Below, one piece after another: positions 11,101 to 24,558 of a DNA stretch of 64,000 nucleotides. The notes below the pieces were generated by a model. That model searched no databases and was not told where the DNA came from. It was given only the letters and a program-made list of their open reading frames with translations. The position numbers were made by a program, and so were the translations under genes. The stretch covers positions 81,139-145,138 of the forward strand of contig MCGO01000104.1 in the NCBI GenBank assembly GCA_002104985.1, written 5' to 3'. This stretch comes from Rhizoclosmatium globosum (lineage: Eukaryota; Chytridiomycota; Chytridiomycetes; Chytridiales; Chytriomycetaceae). Each line of letters opens with the position of its first letter. Positions within the stretch are counted from its first letter, which is position 1.

Positions 11101-14100
11101 CGCACAGCCCATTATCCTCCACAGTAAGCAGTCCTGCTCCTCGAATTAATACTGCCACGGCGACGTCAACACCAACCCCACTTCCATCGTCTTCTGCTGC
11201 CCCCATTCCAGCCGCTAAAATGGTTGCATCATCACTACCATCTTCGATGCGAAAGAAAACTTCAAAATCTGCCTCCTCAACAGCGAATACAACTCCAATT
11301 GCTCCAAGGCATGTGTCATTCCAACAACCTGCCCCAGCGGTTTCTTCGCCTTTGGCAACGGCTTCAGGATCCACAGACAAACCAGAAAACGTCACTCCTG
11401 TGTCAAAAACCAACTCGGTCCTTAAAAAGCACCCAATGACTGCAGTTTCATCTTCCAATTCAAAAAAGAGAGAAAGTGTTATTTTACAAATGTTGGAAAC
11501 GAAGCCTATCCTGGACGTGAATACAACGCTTGCGGAAGCTATCGGTTAGTCATCATCTTGAATAAACATTAATTCGCCATCTAATCCGGCTGCGGAACAG
11601 ATGTGGTATTAAAGGCGGAGCAAACTGGTTCTACTCCAACTTTCTCACTGGATAAGAAAACTCTGGTCCGGACGGGGAAATCAATGGAGTCACGCGGATT
11701 ATTGCGGAGCGTAACCGTTCAAATTCCAAAGATTAATGGGCGTTCTATTACGAAGCAACTGTTTGTGCATACATCTTTATCTACAACAGGACCAGAAGTC
11801 TCGCAATTTATTGATGAATTGAGCGAGTTATCTGTGAATGTCGCTGTTACGGCTAAGCCTGGGAAAGAACGACCGATTCAAACATTAGACGCGCCATTGG
11901 AACGTCTTCCAGATATACAAATGAAATTTGGAGGGTTTGAAATGGCCGACTTTCAGAAGCAGAATGCAGCAGACATGGACGCTCATGATGGTCCAACGGA
12001 ATCCCAACTTGAAGATATTGCAAAGTCAAACCCGTTTCATTTCTGGATGAACTCTGCCAAAAAATATGGGTATGTGTCAATTCCGTTGGGATGAAATGTT
12101 ATCGCTAAATACCTTGCGTTAGATACATTATGGCGAAAGTTCTTCGGGTGAAGTTGATTCATGAATGGCTGTACCATTATTTCGTCACTTTGCATTCATC
12201 AGAGAGATCACGACCCAAAGGAGTATTCACTACATTAGATGTCTATAACTTCATGGCTTTGGATTTATATCTAAAAATTGTTGGTGTGACAACGAATGCT
12301 CCTGAATTAGATACGTATTTGGACTCTGGCGGTGACCGTAACTGCTCCCTTATCAACTTGCCGGAGTCTGTCAAAATGTCCGTCCTTGCAAAACCGTACA
12401 AACTCAAGTCTTATGTTATCACATACTTGGACTTCCTCCTTACTCTAAATATTGTGTCCTACGTGAATCCAAATCATTCTGATGATCCGAATATTTCGGC
12501 AAACGAAGAACTTATTTTGAACACAACTGTCGCTGTTACAGATTATCGAAAGACAAGGCCGGTACTTGTCCGAAATTGTGTAATTGAGTCTGAAGAGAAC
12601 CTGAGGTTTTATTGGCTTCAACTAGAGCTTGTGTATCGCAAACTCCTACCATCTGATGAACGACCAGCGGAGGAGAGTGATGATCAGCCTCGAACAAAGA
12701 GGAGAAGGCTCATCAAACACACTGTCCCAAAGGACTCGACTCCTATGGTGTCAAAAATATTGACACTACTTCAGCCAAGAAACTGGCAGTCAAGTTATTT
12801 ATTCAATGCGGAGGAAGTGGCGGTCCTCGAATCTCACGTTGATCGAAAAAAGAATGTGTTTCCTGTGGATGACAACATCAAGATCCAACAAATCGCTCAA
12901 GAGCTGAACCTAGCACCAGCTCACGTGAAACACTATTTCTATCGCGTTCAACAAAACTATGAAAGACGTTTACTCATGATCCGAGAAAAGCAAGAGAAGG
13001 ACGAATTAAAAAAGATTAATGCTCCTCCAGTTGTGGACGATGTTTTGAAAAAGAATCGTCAGAAAGTTAAGGAAGTGTTGCGCCGAAAGAATCCGTCCAA
13101 CTTAGAGGCGAGCTCATCTTCCGGACTTCTGGTGTCTGAGCCGACTGTTGAGATTATTGGAAACGTGGCTATCGCCAAGAAACGAGTTCGCACCATCTGG
13201 ACTCTTGATGAAGATCTCTTGTTGATGCATGGATACGCGATTTTGCGATGTTTGAGTACATCTCGAGGAGTTCGTTTTAGTTGGGTTCCAATTGCGAAGG
13301 CTCTTGGTATTGAGCGTGAGCTTTGTCGTCGTCGAATGGTCGTACTTCTCAAAACGAAGTTGAATGAGGAAAAAGTCAATCTCCTTGTTGCCGAATGGCC
13401 AAGATTCTATGATAATGGCATGAAAGCGGGTGATTTCGGCGAGATTCCCATTCAAGAGTTATTGGGCATTGATGCAACTCCACACATTCAAAGCTACTTT
13501 CAAAAGTCGAGGTTCCTTGAAAGGTTTGCTTCTTTAAATAGTTGTATTGTTGCTAAGTGTTTCTTCAGGTCTATCATTGAAACTGTTGGCCCTGTTGTGC
13601 CACTCCCAATTTCAATCAGCCTTGTCCATGATTCATTTGCAGTATATCCATTCCATGGAGCTATTAATAAGCACAGCCAATTGAAAGAAAGTCTCGAAGG
13701 GGTGTTCACAATTCGTGGGAAAATGTCAATTCTGTATAGCACTGCACTGCTGGCGGATATTCATGACACCAATATTTGCGATAACTCATCTGATGAGAAA
13801 CTGTTGGATGTCAGTAAATCTATTGAAAAAGTGATGGCGTCAGTGAAGGTAATTTAGTTACTGACTCATCAACAACGCTAACGTGTTCCCAGTCTGTGAT
13901 GATAACTCCCGAAACTCGATACAATTCTGATGTCGCGTTCCGACTTATGTATCAATTCTCTACCGGAGTCGTTAGTGAAGCTCTCAGCATCTTGATGATG
14001 GAAGGAGGATTGGTCAAAAACAAGAAAGGCTACAAAGATCGCACTGTACCTGGCCGATCTTTGACGTTGTCTGACAAATTTCTGAGTACCATTGCAGGCG

Positions 14101-15282
14101 TATTGCCCACTGGGTTGATTCCGCAAGTGTTATCGTCAATCTCTGAGTTATTTGAATCCAATGAAGCTTTACGCCCCGTTCCGCCACTAACAAATGGTTT
14201 GATGTGCCTTTTGCTAGAATCTTTGGCGTATGATGTTATCAAACTTACGCCCAGCCTGAAAGATCCTGAAGGTAAAATCAGTTGACGGATTTCAGTTGGT
14301 TCTAAATGCAATTATATAGCTGAGCCAGAAATCTTGGTCACCAGCAAACTCATTCCATCGAAAACAGAAGTGTCTGAAAATCAAGAAAAGCTTGCAACTT
14401 TTGATGATTTGAGTGATGAAGATGTTGATTCCCGGATCAAGTCTTTTCTCGCTGATACGGAACCAGTAATTGCTGAAGTATTTGAGGTGATTTCTAAAGC
14501 AGGCACTGAAGGTGTGAGCTTAATGGACATGAAGGTAAGCTCTGTGTTATCTTGTACATCCTAGATATTGACTACTAATTAAAAATCTGCAGAAATTATT
14601 GGCAAATGGAAGTTCGCTATTGACTGATTCTGAAATTGTGTCCTCCGTTTCCGTTCTTCTCAAAACAAACCTTGTAGGAAGTAACGTCAAAGTAATTTCG
14701 AAAGTTGGTAGAACGTTGCCACTATTTGTTTCTGCTGTTTCCTTAAAGCCATGGATGCTTCGTGCCCCTGATGAAGTTGGGACTCCAGGATTATCATCCG
14801 CAAGCTTCCCTCTTCGTTTATGGTTCGATATTCATGGCTCTGTGATTCAAAGCGCCCTTCGTGCGTGTATTGAGTGTGTTATGGGCCACATCGTGGAAAG
14901 CCCGGGAGTGCAGGAGGTTCGAAATTTGGCTTACTTTGAGACGTTTCTTAAAACCTTTCAACAGAGTAATTTGGCGTCACTTGTCGCCCCAGTCATGAAT
15001 CCTGTGGAATTAAGTGACATATTGGATTTGCTTATTGAACGCCGTGCCTGCAAAAAAGTCTGTTTGTTGAAACCAAAGAAATATACCAGTCTGCGTGACG
15101 CCATGACCAGAAGAATGGCTCCCATGCTTTGTGGTAAGATTGAAAACATTATTTACTACTTCGTCCGTGTACATAACCAAACAAAACATGAAATTATAGA
15201 TGAAAATACGATCGACGAAAACAAAGTTTCAAGTTATTTCCCCCTTCCAGAATGGTACAACGTCTCCAATATTTCCATCTGA
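8199..15282 (+). CDS. TFC3: TFIIIC B-block-binding subunit (tau138/GTF3C1-like) with PHD finger
   Basis: Fifteen exons with all phases consistent give about 2114 aa, close to human GTF3C1. Exons: 8199-8253, 8328-8429, 8491-8576, 8627-8740, 8788-8942, 8995-9322, 9381-10265, 10310-10444, 10494-11544, 11601-12069, 12123-13523, 13569-13848, 13893-14271, 14320-14534, 14593-15282. Intron 13524-13568 is 45 nt and open, so it could be retained. TFIIIC binds the B box of tRNA genes and recruits TFIIIB and Pol III. The B-block winged helix is seen as QFELAKLLNMDPRNLFHQIK and LKLIVKSPV (~residues 140-175). A complete PHD finger follows at ~575-630, then an acidic stretch and a Pro/Gly/Tyr-rich region (~680-750). 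A Myb-like segment (RTIWTLDEDLLLMHGYAIL) lies in the C-terminal third. The PHD and low-complexity regions are unusual for this subunit. Confidence 0.9.
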
Positions 15283-15305
15283 TTCCGTTAGAAAATAAAC
15301 TGTCG

Positions 15306-17149
15306 CTATATTTTGGAGACCTTGTTTCCCCCTATTTTGGGATTCTCTTTTGTCAAGGCTGCTCGACCTGCTTCTTTGTAATTGAAGCTACATTGATGTC
15401 GATCTGAATATCGATGCGTGGAACAGAAGAAGTTTGAGCATTTGCATTTGAAGACGGCTATGGATCCAAGTTTCTTGTTACATGTGAAGCAGTTGGTTGG
15501 TTTGTGGTTGGATGGTGAAATTGGCTTCTTTGTGCCTCCTCCGACTCCTCTAGAAATTAAAGTGTCTCTTTTTTGTGGTGAGTTTCGTGCTGTCCGCTTC
15601 CTTGGTACTCCATCGGCTGCATTAGGCGGTGCAGGCAACGGAGTCTTCGCTGATCGAGAAACTGATTTAAGCCTTGGTAAAACAGCGGACTCATTGTTCA
15701 TCTTTGTTGCCGGAGAAGAAGTGATGTCAGGTGAAAATCGAACCGATTTGGCTCGAGGAGGAAGGGCTTCAACTGAAAGGTTCTCGTCGTTTCTGATTGT
15801 TTCAGTAGATGACATGGTATTTTTATCTTTGCTCTTAAGCATTGTAGAGATGGTATCTGGTGCCGATTCTCCATGCTGTAAAACTTTTGATGTGGATGCA
15901 GTTACAGGCCTAGATTTGACGACTGTTATATCTGGACTTTGAGCGAGCCTCATGATACTAATTGCAGTTGCTGGTCGAATCTTTTTTCGTGCAACGCACG
16001 TTGTGAGGTCTTCTCTGTGTTTTACAGCTGATGCCATTGATTTTGAGGCTTGGCTGATGAAAGAAGCAGTAGCAGGGCGTGATTTGATTACTTCGAAATG
16101 AGGCACGGCCCCTTTTGATAATCTCATGATGCTGATTGCAGTTGCGGGTCGCACTTTTTTTGATAAGCTCACCAAATCTTTTCCAGCAGAATCAGTTGGA
16201 TGCGGGGAGGTATCGTCACCGAACACATCAGAACTATTTAATCTTTGAGAGGACAAGACTTTGTTGTATGAACGAGCGGAAGAAGAAAATTCAAGCAAGG
16301 TTCGGTGACTCTTTGACAATGCACTTGAAAATCTATTTGATTTATGCGCACTCTTTGGGACGGTAGATCGAGAGAAGCTTTCGCGGTTATCTAGCATGGA
16401 TAGGAAGGTTGCCGTGGATAGGGATGAATATGAGGAGTCGGATCGAGAGGTGATTGAATTTTCCCGAGAATCCTCAACGGAATCTTCTTCTTCCTCAAAG
16501 TAATCTTCACAAATTTCTTCATCAGTTTCTTCCCTTCTCTCTTCGTCGTCATCGTCATCATCGTCATCATCAAGATCTTCTTCATCGAACGTGTTTTCGT
16601 TGTTCTCGAAATCATCATCGAATTCTCCACCCGTCAGTTCGTTCAGAATAAATGGAGGAAGTCCTTGAGCTAGTTTGAACAATTGATTTGCCGCGTCTTT
16701 CTTGTCAAGGACAGCTCCTCCTTCTCCCTCCTTCATATGAAACTCGAGCATATACAGTCCATCACTTTGTTTACAAAGAACAACGACCACCGAGTCGTCT
16801 TTTTTCGTCTTTCTTATTCTAGTGACTGGTCCTGGACCTTTTTTCAAGGGTTTAGAAACGCGATACAATGAAAGTGAGAGTACTAGAGCAAAATACCTGC
16901 AGTCATATGCACAGCTAGCTGAAGCCGAGATCCCGCACGTATTCCCAAGTCTCTGATTGCAGCTGTATCCTTCAAAGTCTTTTCTCCAAACATGAGAATC
17001 TGAGTTTCAAGGGGAATCGCCTCCTCCTCTTCGATTCTAATTTTGACATCGCGTACCGTGTCTGTTGGTCTTATTGCGACTTTGAACTGTTTTCCAGTTA
17101 CAGTTCCGACGGTGACTTGCTGCGTGGGTGGTGCAGAGGACGTTGACAT
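15306..17149 (-). CDS. ubiquitin-like and AN1 zinc finger protein (ZFAND4/ANUBL1-like)
   Basis: Two exons (17149-16897, 16831-15306) give 592 aa. Residues ~10-80 are a ubiquitin-like fold (VGTVTGKQFKV, TVRDVKIRIEEEEAIP, LMFGEKTLKDTAAIRDLGI). The splice junction restores MTAGPVTR, resembling the MRGGP-type linker I recall from ANUBL1. A long Ser-rich, acidic disordered middle (EEDLDDDDDDDDDEE) contains the repeated phrase RPATAISIMRL. The C-terminus holds an AN1 finger (CFTCNKKLG, CKCSNFFCSTHRYSDRH) from about residue 532. AN1 proteins are linked to p97/proteasome quality control; a direct role here is inference. Its stop lies 23 bp from the stop of the convergent TFIIIC gene. Confidence 0.85.
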
Positions 17150-17185
17150 TTGATTTTGTTGACTTTGATTCGAATTGATTCAGGG

Positions 17186-19709
17186 ATGAACACAATCACA
17201 GTTGCAGTGTGCACGCTCGTGAGGACCCTCTTTCCCACTCAAGTAGTTAGTATGTTGTAGCATGTTCTAAGTAGTTCTTTATTAGAACCAATGGGCGCTG
17301 GACTTCACGGGCAACTTGGAGCGCATCAAAGTGTCGATCAGGAAGGCAAAGGCGGCCGGGGCTGCGTACCGACTGGGCCCGGAACTCGAAGTAACCGGAT
17401 ACGGATGCAACGATCACTTTTACGAGAGTTGAGTGGAATCACTCGATCCTCGCCTGATATCTTACCCCCAATCTAAGACGACACCTTCCTCCATTCGTGG
17501 GAAGTCCTGGCTGAGCTTCTTGAGTCTGGCGAATGTAATGGCATTATCTGCGATATTGGCATGCCCGTCATGCACAAGAACGTGCGCTACAACTGCAGAG
17601 TCATTATCCAAGACTCAAAGATCCTCCTGATTAGACCGAAAATGTTCCTGGCGAATGATGGAAACTACCGCGAAATGCGTTGGTTTACTGCGTGGACAAA
17701 GACTCGCGAGTTTGACACGTTCACGCTGCCCCAAATCATAACTGATGTGATTGACCAAGAGTATTGCCCCTTTGGAGACTGCGTTATCGCTTCTAAAGAG
17801 TATGGCTCGTCTTTTGTGTGATTTAATTCTGGTAATAACTGTTTGATGTGTAGCACTGTCATTGGAACAGAGACCTGTGAAGAACTTTGGACGAGTCAAA
17901 GCCCTCACATTGCAATGGCACTCGATGGGGTCGAAATATTCACGAATGGAAGTGGAAGTCACCATGAATTTGGGAAGTTGCACGTCCGGATTGATCTCAT
18001 GAAGAATGCAACCGCAAAGTGCGGAGGTGTTTATTTATACTCAAACCAACATGGATGCGACGGAGAACGTGTTTATTATGATGGTGCATCATTGATTATT
18101 GTGAATGGGGAAGTAGTTGCTCAAGGCCGTCAGTTTTTCCTTGAAGATGTGGTGAATTTTAACGTGTTCATTTTATTGTCCGAAGCTAAACACGTATTCG
18201 TATTTCCAGGAAGTTATCACAGCTACAATTGATCTCGGTCGCGTTCGATCTTACCGGTCTATTGCTAGTCGCGGAGTTCAAGCATCTTCTGCTCCTGCAT
18301 ACCACAGAATCAACACAAACACCACCCTGTCTAAGTATAACTTGAGCTGCTATGAAACTCCAACTCTTGCCCAAGTCCATTACCATACGCCATCGGAAGA
18401 AATCCGTCTTGGCCCAGCTTGCTGGTTGTGGGACTATTTGCGCCGATCAAAGACAAATGGATACTTTTTACCTCTCTCAGGAGGAATCGACAGTTGTTCG
18501 ACAGCTTTGATTGTGTACTCAATGTGTAAGCTTGTCTGTGAAGCCATTTCGAATGGTGGTAAGTTTCTCGTTCTTTCATTCCCGATTTCCACGAAGTCTT
18601 GCTCACATCGTGCTAGATGAACAAACCCTAAAAGACGTCCGTTACATTGTCGGAAACCAGGAATACATTCCAAAGGACGCCAAAGACCTCTGTGGCCATA
18701 TTCTCCACACATCCTACATGGGAACCGAAAACTCATCCGACGAAACACGCAATCGTGCAACTAGACTTGCCAAAGACATTGGAAGTTATCACGTAAACTT
18801 GAACATGGATTCAGTCGTGTCAGCCATTATCGGCGTGTTCCAAACCGTGACAGGAAAGACCCCTCGCTTCAAGCTCAACGGCGGCACCGTAGCCGAAAAC
18901 TTGGCCCTCCAAAACATTCAAGCGCGTTCTCGAATGGTTCTGTCGTACCTGTTTGCTCAGCTCTTGCCTTGGTGCAGATCAAAGCAGGGGGCTTTGCTTG
19001 TACTTGGGTCAGCCAACGTTGACGAGACTCTTCGCGGTTACTTTACCAAGTACGACTGTGCGTCTGCTGATGTGAACCCGATTGGTGGAATCAGTAAGAA
19101 GGACTTGAAGGGTTTTGTGCAGCACTCTAGAACTGTATTTGATTTGCCGATTTTGGAAGAGTATGTTTCGCGATTTTATGGTTCTTTCTCATAGCTATTG
19201 AAAAGGTTCCTTCACGCGACGCCCACTGCCGAATTGGAGCCAATTACTGCTGATTACGTACAATCTGACGAGGTTTGTAGATACGATAGATTTGTGAGAG
19301 ATCATTAATTAAGCAGGCCGATATGGGAATGTCTTATGACGATCTTTCCGTTTACGGAACCCTTCGACGTGTTGCGAAATGTGGGCCTTATCAAATGTTC
19401 ACATCGCTAGTTGGCCAATGGAAATCCATGACGCCAACACTGGTAAAAACCTAAATTCGCGTCTGTTTTAACATCAATGTATTCACAATGGTGTTCTAGA
19501 TTGCTGAAAAGGTCAAGAAATTCTTCAGGTTTTATGCCATCAACAGACACAAGACAACAATTCTTCCGCCATCGTACCATATGAGTCCATATTCACCTGA
19601 TGATAATCGCTTTGACTTGCGTCCAATCTTGTATAATGCTGCATGGAACTGGCAGTTTGCCAAAGTTGACGAAACAGCAAAGAAAATGGAGGAAGGGAGA
19701 CAAGAATAA
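17186..19709 (+). CDS. QNS1: glutamine-dependent NAD+ synthetase
   Basis: Nine exons (17186-17218, 17286-17427, 17478-17799, 17854-18151, 18210-18558, 18617-19160, 19206-19272, 19317-19442, 19500-19709) give 696 aa, the usual length. It converts nicotinic acid adenine dinucleotide to NAD+ with ATP, using ammonia from glutamine. N-terminal nitrilase domain: catalytic Glu in [12 protein letters not shown], Lys region in RYNCRVIIQ, Cys in [10 protein letters not shown]-terminal synthetase domain: P-loop [13 protein letters not shown], then [36 protein letters not shown] and [11 protein letters not shown]. It starts 36 bp from the divergent ZFAND4-like gene, so the two share a very short promoter. 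Confidence 0.95.
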
Positions 19710-19758
19710 TTACAAACTCTTTTATTCCAACTTCGCCAGTCATCAAATAACATTACAA

Positions 19759-22700
19759 TCACAACAATAATTTCTTGGTTTCATCTTCCGCAACTCCAAT
19801 TTGATTAACGTCCGTGTAACCTGCAAACAACAACTCCATTTCCTTCAACTTGCCAATTTTCTCTGCCTTTGCCATCATTTCTTCGTGCAATTCAGTGAAC
19901 TTCTTCAAACGCATTAGAGCACGCAACACACGCTTCGGGTTCTTTCCTGTCGCGATTCTCTTATCGTGGTATTCTTGCGACCATCCGTAAATACCGGGGT
20001 ATTGAAGCGAAATCGAGTGTCCGTGACGGTTGGGCAATTCTCTGCTTGCGACTGCTTGCTTCAGAACTGACTCCTTGACTAGCAATAGAATGGATTCCCC
20101 AACTTTCTTGAAAATACCCTCTAAAGTACTCCACGACCTCCTCAAATTACCCGCTGGTTGAGACGTCCAATTACCAATCACTATAGCAAGTCCAACAGTG
20201 GGTAAAAGAGATTCCGGCACATACTCCAACAAATTCAATGCATCCATGCGAGAGAATTTGTAATCACGATCATGCAAGGTGACTTTTAAGCAACCCAACT
20301 TGGCGGAAACTTGTTCCACATCTTCATCCGGCCCAATAGTCTCCATCAAAGTCTCAAACATCTTGAAAAGTTCCTGCGTTGCCCACTCCATTCGCTGCTG
20401 ACTCCATTCCCTCATGTTCACTTTGTACGCGTCCGAAACGATATCACGCCCCAAAGATACCAAATCCAATTCCGCAGCATTTCTTATCCAAACAGGAGGG
20501 GAAACAGTGTCGTCCAACAAATATCTTCCTGTGCGTTTCCCCACAAGCACACTTTCCAGCATAATTTCCCACAAGTCATCATCATCCACTAACGTCTTTG
20601 CTACATTGATTGCTTTGATTGGATCAGATTCCTTGACATCTGCCAGCAAAATAAGCTCCATTTTTTTCATCAAATCGACAGTCTTGATACACATTTTGGA
20701 CTCAGCGAGTACGGCTGCCAGTCTATTACGAGCCAAAGAACTGACTCCCACCAATCCCTTTACATACAATTCGGCAGGGTGCAATTGAGCAATGGAATCA
20801 TACCCGAATTCTGAATCAAAGTCCATGAAACAGTTTGCAATACGAAGTGGATCCACGTGTGCTGTATAACTGGCAAATCCACCATCACGAACCAATCTTT
20901 CATTTGCGTCATTGAATCCGGCAACTGCACCCGCGCTCACCTCCTCAAATAACATACGCATCGACGCGGCTTTATCTTTTCCAGTCATTGATTCTCCATT
21001 CTTGCACAACCTCAGCACGACAGCTGCCAAAAGCTTCGGAATCGCATCCACGGGGTTCATTCCTTTGCCTTCTTTCAAAACCTTCAAGACAGACACAGCT
21101 GCAGGGGTTGTGTTCTTTTGAATGGACCAAACGAGAGTACGAATAACTTCCCACAGTGCCGGCGGCATTTGCAGATGACGTAAATCGGTTAGTTCAATGT
21201 CTGGATTGTTCATTAGGTACAGAACACAGCTGGATTGGAGCCCTGGTGCAAGGGAAGGGAATACTTTGAGACCACCAGAAACCAAGTATCCTTGAATAAG
21301 ACCATGAAGAGATGGAAGCGCCGTCAATATTTGATATGCAAAAGTGAGAACCGGATCATTTGGATGGGCAAGGATTGCAGCGGATGTATATTCCTTGCGA
21401 GAGAGCGGATCGAGATATGTATCAGAGCCATGCTCAAAACGGAGTTTCATTGCTGTTGATGCGTTCATAGTTGAAGCAAGAGAGATGTCATTAATGCGAG
21501 ATGACCATGCGTCGTTGAAGTCAGTTTTTCCAAAAGAATCCAAGGGGAATTTAACGTTCACAAGACGAACCATACAAAGTTGCATCACAATGTCCATCCA
21601 TTTCATTAGTTCCTGTTAAAGTTGATTAGTTTTGATGACAATAAATGGGGATGCTTACCTCATCATTTCTGGGAACTTCGTCAAGGCTGAGAACGTACTC
21701 CATTACTGTCTCCAAGGTAACAATACACTTCATTCCAGATTCGTCTGTCAGTGCCGCCACGTTTCCATCCACACGAACTTCAAACTCAGCAAGCTTTTCC
21801 AACAACACACGATCCATTTTGTTGACGTCTTCAATACCAGCAGGAGGAGCGGCGTATACTGCCTTCAAAGACTCAATAGACGCATCAAACATGGCTTTGT
21901 CGAATAAATATTCACGCCCAAGGCCCCTGAGAACAGATAACAACATCACTTTGACAGACTCAACAACCACAGCAGACTTGACAGTGCGGATTCTTTTCGA
22001 TGCCTTCTTTCCCGAGAATCTATCACATGTGGTTTCCAACAGACCAAAGACCGCCTCAGTGTCAATGGGTCTCGATTCAGCAGACCTTGTTAAAACCTGT
22101 AGTGAGACACCAGCATCTGTTTCACGAATCTCGAATGCATCTGGGTCAATTTGGAGGACGTGAAATCCTCGCAAGTGTTGGGCAGTATCTTGAGCAAGAA
22201 ATGTAGAAGCTTGACGAGTTGTTGACAGATGTTGCATGGTTTGGAGAATGTGCAACAGCCCTTCAGCAAGAACTGTGCTGGAGACACCAGATGGAATGAG
22301 ACAGAGACCACCAGTTAATAGAGCTGCTTGTTGGTACCATAGAGACTCGCGTGGACTGTACAAGATAGGAACAAACGTTACATTTACCTCCCCCACAACC
22401 CTATTCAAAACAGAAAAAACGTCCGAATCCGAAAACCCACGAGTTTGTAACCAAAGCTGTTCATTTTGCCTTTCCCTCCCTTCACCAAAGGCACGATGAT
22501 GGGGCGGTGCATCGGTGATGATAAAAGCAAGGACGTTGTCGGTGTGGTCGAAGTTCAGTTCGAGTTGGGCAACTGCTGCTGTAACGTTCTCAGGGGCGTC
22601 GTCTCCATGCGCCACTTCGAGGGGATGGTCAATTGGACGAGACAACTTCAAGTTTGCAACGTATTCAAGTAGTTCCACGTTTGTGAGGTTCGGTTTACTT

Positions 22701-22979
22701 GTGCAAACGAAGCAAGAACGTGCGTTTTCAGTGAAACTCCAAATGTGGACTTGGACGCCAGGTCGCTCGGTCGCACAGAAGGTCCGCATCATTTGCTTCA
22801 CACCTTCGATTTGGTTGCCCACTGTTGATTGAAAAGGAAGTTAGCGCAGTTTTACAGAAAAGGAGGCACCCACTTGATCCAGTCACATCCACTATAAAGA
22901 CAGCATGAAGGGGCTTACAGTCGTTTGCTGCACCCTCGGCAGAGATGGGGTTAGTGGTCGTGGTGGTGGATTCTGTCAT
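19759..22979 (-). CDS. large vWA-domain protein, function unknown
   Basis: Three exons (22979-22874, 22821-21659, 21612-19759) give 1040 aa. Splicing completes a metal-ion adhesion site DVTGSM at residues 31-36, followed by GNQIEGVKQMM. Other vWA marks are HIWSFTENAR, TAAVAQLELNFDHTDN and IITDAPPHH. No signal peptide or TM helix, so probably cytosolic. The C-terminal ~650 residues are helical and I do not recognise them. The layout resembles cytosolic vWA proteins of amoebae and fungi that scaffold complexes through Mg-dependent binding, but nothing identifies a partner. Its stop is 50 bp from the stop of the convergent NAD synthetase gene. Confidence 0.8.
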
Positions 22980-23316
22980 TGCAAGAGTGTTTTGTTTTGA
23001 AGGTGAGTCGCAGTTTTTGTTTTTGTTGGGTTGTGGCGAAGTCCGAAAAAGAAGTCCGCAATCTTCCTTTCCTTATTCATAAATGGTTCACGAAAGCCAG
23101 TTCAGGAGACAACGTGTAAGGTCTATGGATCTTTGCGTTACACATGTTGTCTTCATTGGTCCTCCATTGTCAACAAAACCAATTAAACGCCGTCTCTTTA
23201 AGTATTCAACTTATCGATTCTGAGATCTTAACCTCATCAAGTGTTCTTTCAGTATTCTTGGTGTTGATCAGATAAAAGTAAAGATTGATGACAGATGCAT
23301 GTATTAGTCTAATCTT

Positions 23317-23388
23317 TTCATTGAGAGAAAAGCTTTGGGCAGGGAAACACCGAGGCATTCTAAACTCTCGAGTTCAACATATGAATGA
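23317..23388 (+). repeat. degenerate inverted repeat, left arm
   Basis: Reads cattgagagaaaagc, gaggcattctaaactctcga and catatgaat. The reverse complement of 24008-24078 reads tattgagagaaaagc, gcggcattaaaaactctcga and aatatgaat in the same order. Identity is clear but imperfect, perhaps 70%. Confidence 0.55.
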
Positions 23389-24007
23389 AGTTACACAATA
23401 ATATGCCTTCTCGGAACCGAAACGTATCTGAGACCGCGTCCATCCCCGCCCATCAGACTATTGTCGATAGGTCGTCCTTAGTGAAGGAGAACTCCTGAAC
23501 TGAAAGTGCTTAGCTGGCTCAGAAAATTTCGAACAAGTTGAAGACATAAAGAACTTCACGCATGTCCGAGAATAAAACTTTTCATTGAATGTTTTGTTAT
23601 GTATGTTGTATGTTCTCTCATGAAGTGGATGTATTTTCCTTCGGAATATTCCCAGTCTATCGTCTATCCACTCTTTCCAAATTGCGCAGTGCGCAGTGCG
23701 CAGTCAAAGACGATTCTAAGCCAATCAGCGGCCAGGAAAAAAAAGGGCTCGAGGTATAAAAGAAACGCGTCCCCACACCAAACAAAGCCAAAAATCTCTC
23801 CTCCAAACATTCAAACCTGGCCCCTCCAGCCCACAGCGAAGTCGAGCGATAGAGCGAGTCTACATGGTGCACTGAGCGATAGAGCGAGTATACAAAGCGC
23901 GATGCGCTGAGCGAGTCAACAAAGTGCGGTCGTGGGCCAAGTAGAGTAGCTACTTGGTGGGAGGTTTACGTTGCCTATCCCATTCCCATGATTGATAAGA
24001 CGTTTTT

Positions 24008-24078
24008 GAATTCATATTGCTCGAGAGTTTTTAATGCCGCGGCCGTATTTAGTGCTCAACGCTTTTCTCTCAATAAAA
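24008..24078 (-). repeat. degenerate inverted repeat, right arm
   Basis: Partner of 23317-23388, about 620 bp away in opposite orientation. The pair could be the ends of a decayed MITE or a long hairpin; no target duplication was found. Confidence 0.5.
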
Positions 24079-24558
24079 AAGAATAAGAAAGATCTACTTG
24101 TTTGTTTGTTTGTTTGTTGTTTGTTTTGACACCACTCAAAGGAACCCCAAGTTCCCAACGTCATATTCCAACTCTGACGGACGTTATAGTCGACTGCCCA
24201 AGACGCATCGGATCGAGTTCACATAGACACGTCTCGGTGTATACAGAGAATGCCATCCAAGCTCTGAACATTCGAAAGAGGTGTTTGTGTGCAGTCTCAA
24301 ACTCACAATAATATGGTTCGAAACTGTACTCGACAGATGATCGAAACGTGCTGATTGATTCTGCTATCCTCCTCCTTCTCTCTTGTACACTTTTTAAGAA
24401 GTCATCCTGGAAGAGTTGGTTTGATGGCAAACCTTCAGCAAAAGTTGTGATTTGAGAAGAGCTGAATAACGCTGAAATGCATAACTTTATTATCTATTTA
24501 CAAAAGATGAGAGTGAGAGAAGGAGCAGATTGGTCTGCCAGTCAACTTGCACACTCGA

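Larger units (their letters stand above)
22980..24558. other. 1.5-kb gene-poor stretch with inverted repeat and short tandem repeats
   Basis: No credible coding frame on either strand. It contains a degenerate inverted pair (23317-23388 with 24008-24078), GCGCAGT repeated three times near 23684-23704, a repeated gagcgatagagcgagt unit (about 23843-23892), and a TATAAAAG sequence near 23755 with no gene obviously behind it. It includes the upstream region of the vWA gene. Confidence 0.5.

Noticed and set aside
13524..13568. Treating the open 45-nt stretch in TFIIIC as certain coding sequence
   Set aside because: It has proper GT and TTCTTCAG borders and interrupts LERSIIE; it is more likely an intron, though its retention would not break the frame.
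23740..23910. TATAAAAG near 23755 as promoter of a coding gene
   Set aside because: The following frame is unlike any protein and is full of short repeats; no gene could be supported.
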